NCBI RefSeq assembly: GCF_014202225.1
Contig: NZ_JACHGE010000001.1
Span: forward strand, 663,320-727,319
From: Algibacter amylolyticus
GTDB lineage: Bacteria > Bacteroidota > Bacteroidia > Flavobacteriales > Flavobacteriaceae
Direction: 5' to 3'
DNA: 64,000 bases
Shown here one piece after another: positions 8,415 to 15,850 of the stretch (position 1 is the first letter of the stretch; every line of letters starts with the position of its first letter). The translations under genes and the position numbers were made by a program. The notes under the pieces were generated by a model, which was given only the letters and a program-made list of their open reading frames with translations, was not told the DNA's origin and did no database searches.

Positions 8415-11138
8415 ATGAATTCAATTAAAAAAAATGGAATTTTGTTGTTATTGTTGCTGTTTTCGGTGGGTAATGCCGTGGCTCAATCAATATCAGGAAA
8501 CGTAAAAGACAAAACAGGGATACCTTTACCAGGTGTTAATGTTATTGTAGATGGCACTACTAAAGGTGCTGTTACAGATTTTGATGGCAATTATGCTATT
8601 AGTAATCTGGAAAATGGTGCGTATACTTTATCTGCCACTTTTATTGGGTATGCAAAAACATCAAAAACTGTTACCATTGATGGAGGTGATCTTGTAGTCG
8701 ATTTTACTATGGAGGAAGATGCACAATCTTTGGACGAAATTATTGTAACAGGAGTTGTAAACCCTAAGTCTAGGCTAGAATCTAGTGTCTCTGTTTCTAC
8801 AATGGGCGCTAAGCTAATTGAGCAAGCTGCACCACGAAGTGCTGGTGAACTTTTTAGAAATGTACCAGGTATACGTGCTGAGTCTTCGGGTGGTGAAGGT
8901 AACGCTAACTTTAATGTACGTGGTGTACCAGTATCTTCTGGGGGATCAAGATATTTCCAAATTCAAGAAGATGGTTTACCATTAAACTTATTTGGTGATA
9001 CTTCTTTTGGAAATGCCGATAACTTTCTAAGAATCGATTCTAACATTGGTAGAGTTGAAGCTATAAGAGGTGGTTCTGCATCTACACAAACATCAAATGG
9101 TCCAGCAGGTATCATTAATATGATTAGTAAAACAGGTGCTACAGAAGGTGGGTCTCTTGCAACAACGTTTGGTTTAGACTATCAAACAACAAGATTAGAT
9201 TTTGAATATGGAACGCCATTAGGAAATGGTTTATCTTACCATATTGGTGGATTTATGAGAACTGGCGAAGGGCCAAGAGAAATAGGTTACCAAGGAAATA
9301 AAGGTGGGCAATTTAAAGCTAATCTTACTAAGAAATTTGAAAACGGCTACGTGCGTACATACGTTAAGTTTTTAAACGATAAATCTGTAATGTATATGCC
9401 AATGCCAATGCGTTTAGAGGGCGATAATTCAAACCCTACATATTCTAACTTACCAGGATTTGATATTACTTCGGATGCAACACACTCTGCTTATTTACAA
9501 CAAAGTGCTGGAACATCTCCTTTTTCTGGAGAAAGACATGTAAACGATGTTAGAAATGGTAATAACCCAATTTCAAAAGCATTAGGAGCTGAGTTTTCTT
9601 TCGATTTAGGTGAAGGTTGGAAAGTAACAGGTAAAGGTAGATACTCTAATAATAGTGGAGAATGGGTTGCACCATTTACAGCAGCTGTTGGTACGGTTTC
9701 TGAAATTGAAGGAATGTTAACGGCTGATAATGATGTAGATGATCCAGATAGATTAGATGAAGATGGAAATCCAGACCCTTATACAGGTAAAGCAGGTGTG
9801 CAATCACATATAGGTGAGTTTGCTACAGCTGGAGATGTACCATCATTGGTTTATGCAAATGGAGATAGAGAAGCTTTTGCTCCGTCAAACGGATTAGCTC
9901 AAGTTATTCATATGTTTGATGTTTCAATAGAAGATTTAAGTAACTTTTTTGGAGATATTAAAATAAGCAAGAAAGTAAGTGATAATGTTGGAGTTACAGC
10001 AGGTTTATTCACAGCAACTCAAAACACTAAAATTGGATGGCAATGGAATTCTTTTCTGTCTGAAGTTAAAGGTGATGGAGAAGCAAGATTAGCAGATTTT
10101 GACGGTGTGTCTAGAAGTGGTCAATACTCTTATGGAACTCCAGTTTGGGGTAACTGTTGTCAACGTAAATACAACACAGTGCATAGTGTGAATTCTCCTT
10201 ATGTAGGTGTTGATGCAGATATTAACGATAAGTTAAACTTTGATGGTAGTGTGCGTTTTGAAAATGTTCGTGTAAACGGTAATATACAAGGTGGACCAAC
10301 AAGTCAAGGTAATTTTGACTATGATGGAAATGGAACGATTGAAAGTATTGAGGAGACTGTACCATTAATTATTGGTAATGCAGGTCAGCCTTTAAATGAT
10401 GATTATAATTTTGTTTCTTATTCATTAGGTCTTAACTACAAGTTAAATGATGGAGCAGCAGTATTTGGTAGATATAGTTCTGGTGCTTCTGGTAGAGCTG
10501 CCGATAGAAATAATTATGGAACTAATGGTTTAGCAGATGTTCAATATGATGAGTTATCTCAACTAGAAGTTGGTTTCAAGAAAAGATTGAATAACGGTAC
10601 GCTTAACTTAACTGGTTTTAGTAGTAGAACAGATGAAGGTTTAAGTAATGAGTTAAACAGATCGGTTGGAAATCCATTTAAAGCTTTAGGTTTAGAGGCA
10701 GAAACGGCTTTAGCTTTTGGCGAAAACTTTAACTTTAATGGTTCTTTTACTTGGACTAAAGCAGAAATTGATGGTGGTGCTAACAAAGGAAACACTCCAA
10801 GAAGACAAGCAGATTTAGTTTATAACTTATCTCCGGCTTACAATTTTGGAGCAGATAGAGAGCATAGCGTTGCTTTAAGTGTATTAGGTACTTCAAAATC
10901 TTACGCACAAGATGATAACGATTTAGTAATGCCTGCTTACGCTTACTTCAATTTAATTGGAAGAGCTGGTTTAACTAAAGGACTTTCTGTAGTGTTAAGT
11001 ATAAACAATCTTTTTGATACTGTTGGTATTACAGAAGTTGAAGGAAATGGCGATGGTGCTTTTGGTAATGATCGTTTAGTAAGAGCTAGATCAATTAGTG
11101 GTCGTTCTTCAACATTATCTTTACAATATAAATTTTAA
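8415..11138 (+). CDS. TonB-dependent receptor of the sucrose/fructan locus
   Basis: Outer-membrane active transporter, 907 residues, without an adjacent SusD partner. It has a signal peptide ending in AVAQ (about residue 24), a carboxypeptidase-regulatory-like domain (about 25-110), SLDEIIVTGVV, a plug domain (about 125-230) and a beta-barrel that ends LSLQYKF. It is the first gene to the right of the operator pair and is followed by a terminator before the downstream genes. With a LacI regulator, an MFS sugar transporter and a GH13 enzyme it parallels the Xanthomonas sux sucrose locus, so sucrose or short fructans are likely substrates (inference). Confidence 0.9.
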   Translation: MNSIKKNGILLLLLLFSVGNAVAQSISGNVKDKTGIPLPGVNVIVDGTTKGAVTDFDGNYAISNLENGAYTLSATFIGYAKTSKTVTIDGGDLVVDFTMEEDAQSLDEIIVTGVVNPKSRLESSVSVSTMGAKLIEQAAPRSAGELFRNVPGIRAESSGGEGNANFNVRGVPVSSGGSRYFQIQEDGLPLNLFGDTSFGNADNFLRIDSNIGRVEAIRGGSASTQTSNGPAGIINMISKTGATEGGSLATTFGLDYQTTRLDFEYGTPLGNGLSYHIGGFMRTGEGPREIGYQGNKGGQFKANLTKKFENGYVRTYVKFLNDKSVMYMPMPMRLEGDNSNPTYSNLPGFDITSDATHSAYLQQSAGTSPFSGERHVNDVRNGNNPISKALGAEFSFDLGEGWKVTGKGRYSNNSGEWVAPFTAAVGTVSEIEGMLTADNDVDDPDRLDEDGNPDPYTGKAGVQSHIGEFATAGDVPSLVYANGDREAFAPSNGLAQVIHMFDVSIEDLSNFFGDIKISKKVSDNVGVTAGLFTATQNTKIGWQWNSFLSEVKGDGEARLADFDGVSRSGQYSYGTPVWGNCCQRKYNTVHSVNSPYVGVDADINDKLNFDGSVRFENVRVNGNIQGGPTSQGNFDYDGNGTIESIEETVPLIIGNAGQPLNDDYNFVSYSLGLNYKLNDGAAVFGRYSSGASGRAADRNNYGTNGLADVQYDELSQLEVGFKKRLNNGTLNLTGFSSRTDEGLSNELNRSVGNPFKALGLEAETALAFGENFNFNGSFTWTKAEIDGGANKGNTPRRQADLVYNLSPAYNFGADREHSVALSVLGTSKSYAQDDNDLVMPAYAYFNLIGRAGLTKGLSVVLSINNLFDTVGITEVEGNGDGAFGNDRLVRARSISGRSSTLSLQYKF

Positions 11139-11171
11139 TAAAATAGTTTAGTTTGATTTGAGTTTGTTACT

Positions 11172-11210
11172 AAAAGAGTTGGGGTTTGTTTTAAGTTCCA
11201 GCTCTTTTTA
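11172..11210 (+). terminator. Terminator after TonB receptor
   Basis: The stem aaagagttgg/ccagctcttt (one G-T pair) is followed by T residues, 35 bp after the receptor stop. It separates the receptor from the glutaredoxin-like gene. Confidence 0.75.
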
Positions 11211-11273
11211 TTTAAAGTTTAATTGCATGAATAGCTTCATAATTCAAATCAAAAACAAAAAAAATATAAACAG

Positions 11274-11648
11274 ATGAAAGCTTTTATTTTTTCAATATTA
11301 TTAATCATTACTTTAGGAGAAGATTGCTTAGCTCAAAAAACAGAACCGGGTTTAAATGGCAGCTTAACTGCTAAAGAAAATTTGAAAAAAATAATTGTGT
11401 ACGGCAGTGATACTTGCCATTATTGCATCGATACTAAAGCTTACTTAAAAAGTAAAAAGATAGACTTTACATATTACGATGTAGATGTAAACCTTTTAAA
11501 ACAAAGAGAAATGGTTATTAAACTTCAAAAAGCAGGCATTTCACTAGATAATTTGTCTTTACCGATAGTAGATTTATACGGTAAGCTAATTATGAATAAT
11601 ACCGATTTTGAAGATTTTCTTAAAAAACTAGACACCACAAAAAACTAG
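11274..11648 (+). CDS. Exported glutaredoxin-like protein
   Basis: Small thioredoxin-fold protein of 124 residues with an N-terminal hydrophobic export signal (about 1-20, ending CLAQ). The redox motif CHYC is at residues 48-51 and a cis-proline segment LSLPIVD follows about 50 residues later, as in glutaredoxins. It probably acts in the periplasm. Its place inside a sugar-utilisation cluster, 24 bp upstream of the MFS transporter, is odd. A 17-bp tandem duplication (11624-11657) covers its last codons and creates the present stop. The function within the locus is unknown. Confidence 0.72.
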   Translation: MKAFIFSILLIITLGEDCLAQKTEPGLNGSLTAKENLKKIIVYGSDTCHYCIDTKAYLKSKKIDFTYYDVDVNLLKQREMVIKLQKAGISLDNLSLPIVDLYGKLIMNNTDFEDFLKKLDTTKN

Positions 11649-11657
11649 ACACCACAA
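11624..11657. repeat. Perfect 17-bp tandem duplication across a stop codon
   Basis: The unit aaaactagacaccacaa occurs twice head to tail (11624-11640 and 11641-11657). The TAG stop of the glutaredoxin-like gene (11646-11648) is inside the second copy. Because 17 is not a multiple of three, the second copy is read in another frame, so the duplication changed the C-terminus. Confidence 0.95.
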
Positions 11658-11672
11658 AAAAACTAAACTATT

Positions 11673-13004
11673 ATGATAATAAAAAAACCAAAGTTAAGTT
11701 TCTGGCAAATATTAAATATGAATGTTGGGTTTTTCGGAATTCAATATAGTTTTGGTTTACAACAAAGTGCCGTAACACCAATTTACGATTTTTTAGGAGC
11801 AAGTCCAGATCAAATTCCAATTTTACATCTTGCTGGTCCAGTAACAGGGTTATTAGTACAACCTATTATTGGAGCATTAAGTGATAAAACATGGAGTCCA
11901 AAATTTGGAAGACGTAAGCCTTTTTTCTTAATAGGAGCCATATTATGTAGTTTAACGCTATTAGCATTTCCGTTTAGTAGTTCTTTATGGATGGCAGCTG
12001 GTTTATTGTGGGTTTTAGATGCTGGTAATAACACCGCTATGGAGCCCTACAGAGCGCTTATAGCAGATAAGTTGGATGATGAGCAACAACCTTTAGGTTT
12101 CCAAATGCAGAGCTTTTTTACGGGCTTAGGGCAGGTTTTAGCCAATTTATCATTGTTTATTTTTCCTTTAATTTTTATAGGTATGACAGGTTCGTTACCA
12201 ACCTGGGTTTATGCATCCTTTTTCTTAGGGGCGTTTTGTTCCATTGCTTCCATTTTGTGGAGTATTAGTAAAACAAAAGAAATTCCGCCAACCGAAGAGG
12301 AATTAGCAAAACTTAAAAGTGAAAAACGAAGCGTTTTAGGGCCTTTGCTAGAAATTTTCGGAGCCATTAAAGATATGCCAAAAGTAATGTGGCAATTAGC
12401 ATTGGTGTATTTGTTTCAATGGTATGCCTTGTTTTGTTATTGGCAAAATTCGTCAAAAAGTGTTGCGCTTTCAGTTTGGAACGCCACACCAGATAATAAA
12501 GAGGCGTATAGTGAGGCTGTAAGTTGGACAGGATTAGTTAACGGTTGGTACAACGTAGTTACCTTTTTAGTAGCGTTTGCCTTAGTAGGGTTTGCTAAAA
12601 AATATAGTGCCAAAAAAGTACATGCGTTCTGTTTGCTTATCGCAGCAATAGGGTTTTTAGCCTTCCCTCACATTGAAAATAAAAACTTGTTGTTTTTCGC
12701 CATTACCGGATTTGGTATTGGTTGGGCAAGTATGATGGGAATTCCATATTTAATGGTGGTTTCAGAAATACCAAAAGAACGTTATGGTGTCTATATGGGC
12801 ATTATAAATATGATGATTGTAGTACCCATGATTTTACAAACACTATCATTTGGGTTTATTTTAAAGCATTTTTTAAATAATGATCCGCGTCAGGCAATCA
12901 CCTTTGCAGGAGTACTTTTAATTATAAGCGCAATTTTAACACTGTTTATTAAATCCAAGAAATTTTCTGGAGATATAGCATCAGTGCCATCATCGGCGCA
13001 CTAA
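11673..13004 (+). CDS. MFS sugar transporter (sucrose/maltose permease type)
   Basis: Inner-membrane proton-coupled sugar transporter, 443 residues, with about twelve hydrophobic segments. The loop after TM2-3 contains GALSDKTW and KFGRRKP, the MFS A-like motif as seen in the sucrose-transporter (SUC/SLC45-like) branch. The short N-terminus begins KPKLSFWQILNMNVGFFGIQ, common in flavobacterial sugar transporters of this group. It is followed 19 bp later by the second PfkB kinase and then the GH13 enzyme, so it probably brings sucrose or a short fructan into the cytoplasm. The substrate assignment is inference from neighbours. Confidence 0.85.
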   Translation: MIIKKPKLSFWQILNMNVGFFGIQYSFGLQQSAVTPIYDFLGASPDQIPILHLAGPVTGLLVQPIIGALSDKTWSPKFGRRKPFFLIGAILCSLTLLAFPFSSSLWMAAGLLWVLDAGNNTAMEPYRALIADKLDDEQQPLGFQMQSFFTGLGQVLANLSLFIFPLIFIGMTGSLPTWVYASFFLGAFCSIASILWSISKTKEIPPTEEELAKLKSEKRSVLGPLLEIFGAIKDMPKVMWQLALVYLFQWYALFCYWQNSSKSVALSVWNATPDNKEAYSEAVSWTGLVNGWYNVVTFLVAFALVGFAKKYSAKKVHAFCLLIAAIGFLAFPHIENKNLLFFAITGFGIGWASMMGIPYLMVVSEIPKERYGVYMGIINMMIVVPMILQTLSFGFILKHFLNNDPRQAITFAGVLLIISAILTLFIKSKKFSGDIASVPSSAH

Positions 13005-13023
13005 ATTTTAATATTTATTTTTT

Positions 13024-13950
13024 ATGAAAAACATAGACATTCTATGTGTTGGCGAAGTACTTGTCGACTTTATTGGACATCAAACCGAAGTGTTAATCAA
13101 CAACACAAGAGATTATCATAGGTATTTGGGAGGCTCTCCAGCAAATGTAGCAATGAATTCTGCTAGATTAGGCTTAAACTCTGTAATGGTAGCAACCGTT
13201 GGTAGAGATGGTTTTGGCGAATATATTTTTGAAAGGTTAAGTGAAATTGGAGTTGTTATCGATAATGTTAAAATGATTGATAATAAGCCTACTAGTGTAA
13301 TATTTGTTTCTAGAACAGACGGTACGCCAGATTTCATCCCTTTTAGAGAGGCTGATTCTTGTATATCAGAAGATCAAATTTCTAAAGAAACACTATCAAA
13401 TTCTAAAGTGTATCACACAACCTGTTTTGCATTAAGTAAAAATCCTGCGCAGTCAACTATTTTAAATAAAGCTAAAGAAGCTTTTAATTTAGGGTGTAAA
13501 CTAAGTATAGATGTAAATTATGCTAAAAAACTTTGGGATAGCCAAGAGGAAGCCCTTAAAGTCATTAAAGCATATTGTAAATTTAACCCACTTGTAAAGG
13601 TTAGTGAGGATGATATGTCTAGACTTTTTGAGCAAGATTTACCTCATGAAAACATATTTGAATTTTTCCATAACGAAGGGGTCGATACAGTCTGTTTAAC
13701 TTTGGGTAGTAAAGGCGTAAAATTAGCTCAAAAAGGTAAAGCAATTATAGAATTACCAGCCATAAAAATAGATGTAGTTATGGATGCTACAGGTGCAGGC
13801 GATGCTTTTTGGTCTGGCTTTTTATTTGCTCACATAAAAGAAAAACCTGTTGAAGAATGCTTGCAAATTGCATTAAAATTAGCAGCTTTAAAACTTCAAA
13901 ACGTAGGGAGACTGCCCGATAACATTAATATTTTATCAGAACTTTTGTAA
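13024..13950 (+). CDS. PfkB-family sugar kinase (second copy, fructokinase-like)
   Basis: Cytoplasmic carbohydrate kinase, 308 residues. It has GGSPANVAMN (about 36-45) for sugar binding and the signature DATGAGDAF with the expected catalytic Asp260. The GGSPANVA form and length fit bacterial fructokinases and 2-keto-3-deoxygluconate-type kinases; the context of a sucrose-phosphorylase-like enzyme 11 bp downstream favours fructose. It may handle the fructose set free inside the cell by phosphorolysis, while the copy at 6323 serves periplasm-derived fructose; that split is inference. Confidence 0.85.
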   Translation: MKNIDILCVGEVLVDFIGHQTEVLINNTRDYHRYLGGSPANVAMNSARLGLNSVMVATVGRDGFGEYIFERLSEIGVVIDNVKMIDNKPTSVIFVSRTDGTPDFIPFREADSCISEDQISKETLSNSKVYHTTCFALSKNPAQSTILNKAKEAFNLGCKLSIDVNYAKKLWDSQEEALKVIKAYCKFNPLVKVSEDDMSRLFEQDLPHENIFEFFHNEGVDTVCLTLGSKGVKLAQKGKAIIELPAIKIDVVMDATGAGDAFWSGFLFAHIKEKPVEECLQIALKLAALKLQNVGRLPDNINILSELL

Positions 13951-13961
13951 ACTTAAAAACA

Positions 13962-15695
13962 ATGTCGAAAGAAAATAAAATAACCAATGGTGTAATGCTT
14001 AATGCTTACCCAGATAGTATAGGTGTGAATTTAAAGGATACCATTACTATGTTGAAAATGCCAGAATTCAAGGATGTTTTCTCTTTGTTTTATGTGCTTC
14101 CAACGTTTTTTAATAGCGATTTAGATAGAGGGTTTTCGGTAATTGATTATAACATCAATAAAGATTTAGTTTCAGAAGATGATTTAGCAGATTTAGAAAA
14201 GCTAAATATTCAATTAAAGTTTGATATTGTTTTAAATCATTTATCTGTAGCCTCACCTCAGTTTAAAGATTTATTAAAGCATGGTGGAAACTCTAAATAC
14301 AAAGATTTTTTTATCAATTGGAATACCTTTTGGGAAGGACAAGGTGAAATGGGAGATAATGGTGTAATTGTTCCTAAAGAAGAATTTCTCAATAAACTAT
14401 TTATGAGGAAATCGGGTTTGCCAATATTAAAAGTGCCTTTTCCCGATGGTACAGAAAAACCATATTGGAATACCTTTTATCAGCAAATTACGGTTAATAA
14501 AATAGATGTCCAAGATTTACAAAGTATAGCGGGTTTAAACCAGAAGCAGGCTACTTTCATTGTAAAAAAAGTGAATGTTGCCATAGAAGCAAAGCAAGAA
14601 TTGACTCAAGTAGATTTTGAAGATTGTAACCCATTTAAAAAGGAAATCATTCAAATTGTACGTCAAAAATGCACGTATTTAGGCCAAATGGATGTGAATG
14701 CTAATTCGCCTTTGGTTTGGGACTTTTATGAAGAAACCCTAAAAAAAGTAAGCGGATTTGGTGGTAAAATTTTAAGGTTAGATGCCTTTGCGTATTTACA
14801 CAAAGAAATAGGGCAAACTAACTTTTTTAATAAACCCGGAACTTGGCAGCATTTAGAGGCTATCAAGAAAATAGCACAAAAGAATGATTTAATGGTGTTA
14901 CCAGAAATTCATGCGGAATATGGTTTGCATTTACACGATGAGGTTGCAAACGAAGGCTATTATATTTACGATTTTTTTCTTCCAGGATTAACCATTCATA
15001 CTATTGAAACAGGTAATAGTAGCGCACTAATTAAATGGGCTAACGAAATTATAGATAAAGGATATAAAACCGTAAATATGCTTGGTTGTCATGATGGTAT
15101 TCCTGTTTTAGATTTAAAAGGAAAAGATGTTAATGGTGTTTACAACAAAGGTTTACTGCAAGATGAAGAAATAGAGGGTATCATGACTAAAATCATGGAT
15201 CGTGGCGGACGCGTAAAAAATCTTTACGGACCATCGGGTAAAAAAATATCTTACTATCAAGTTAATGCTACGTTTTTTAGTGCATTGGGTGAAGATGAGC
15301 AGAAGCTATTATTGGCACGAGCTATTCAAATATTCATGCCAGGGATTCCTCAAATTTGGTACTTAGATATTTTTGCAGGTATAAATGATTATGAGGCTGC
15401 AGACAAAGGTGGAGATGCAGGACATAAGGAAATAAACAGAACTACTTTAACTATGCAGGACGTAGAAAACGGTCTTAAAAAACCTGTAGTACTTAATCAA
15501 CTAGAGCTTCTTAAGTTAAGAAATACATCTAAAGCTTTTTCTGGAACGGTTAAAATAACTGAAACTTCTCATGAAGAAATGGATTTTAAATGGCACAATG
15601 AAAATGAATTTACGCAGTTAAAAGCAAATTTAAAAACAGGTTCGTTTAGTATTAATTATTCCGAAGGAGGCGTTGTTAAAACAATGAAATTCTAG
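13962..15695 (+). CDS. GH13 subfamily 18-like sucrose phosphorylase family enzyme
   Basis: Probably splits sucrose (or a phosphorylated or glycosyl relative) with phosphate to glucose-1-phosphate and the acceptor sugar in the cytoplasm. It has 577 residues and no signal peptide. The GH13 catalytic residues are visible: Asp274 in KILRLDAFAY (nucleophile), Glu315 in MVLPEIH (acid/base) and Asp378 in GCHDG. The family length is usually 480-560; the extra residues include an insertion around 178-235 between PYWNTFYQQI and LGQMDVN, part of which (DLQSIAGLNQKQATFIVKK) looks like a helix-hairpin-helix. Alternatives within the subfamily are sucrose-6-phosphate and glucosylglycerate phosphorylase. It is the last gene of the sugar locus and is followed by a terminator. 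Confidence 0.82.
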   Translation: MSKENKITNGVMLNAYPDSIGVNLKDTITMLKMPEFKDVFSLFYVLPTFFNSDLDRGFSVIDYNINKDLVSEDDLADLEKLNIQLKFDIVLNHLSVASPQFKDLLKHGGNSKYKDFFINWNTFWEGQGEMGDNGVIVPKEEFLNKLFMRKSGLPILKVPFPDGTEKPYWNTFYQQITVNKIDVQDLQSIAGLNQKQATFIVKKVNVAIEAKQELTQVDFEDCNPFKKEIIQIVRQKCTYLGQMDVNANSPLVWDFYEETLKKVSGFGGKILRLDAFAYLHKEIGQTNFFNKPGTWQHLEAIKKIAQKNDLMVLPEIHAEYGLHLHDEVANEGYYIYDFFLPGLTIHTIETGNSSALIKWANEIIDKGYKTVNMLGCHDGIPVLDLKGKDVNGVYNKGLLQDEEIEGIMTKIMDRGGRVKNLYGPSGKKISYYQVNATFFSALGEDEQKLLLARAIQIFMPGIPQIWYLDIFAGINDYEAADKGGDAGHKEINRTTLTMQDVENGLKKPVVLNQLELLKLRNTSKAFSGTVKITETSHEEMDFKWHNENEFTQLKANLKTGSFSINYSEGGVVKTMKF

Positions 15696-15751
15696 GCTTT
15701 AATCCTTAAATGTGTTTGTAAATCATTAAAGCTTTTATGATAATAATTGAG

Positions 15752-15786
15752 AATTGATATTTCTTAAAAAGAAATATCAATTTTTC
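15752..15786 (+). terminator. Terminator closing the sugar locus
   Basis: A perfect 14-bp AT-rich stem (15752-15765 with 15769-15782, three-base loop) runs into a T tract, 57 bp after the GH13 stop. Confidence 0.85.
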
Positions 15787-15818
15787 ATTAGAATAGGTGT
15801 ATGCTTTCATAGGATTAT

Positions 15819-15826
15819 TATCTTTG
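15819..15826 (+). promoter_or_regulatory. Promoter -7 box for malic enzyme
   Basis: TATCTTTG matches TAnnTTTG, 25 bp before the ATG at 15851. No clear -33 TTG is present at the expected spacing. Confidence 0.6.
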
Positions 15827-15850
15827 TTCGTTTAGTTAATTAACCATATT

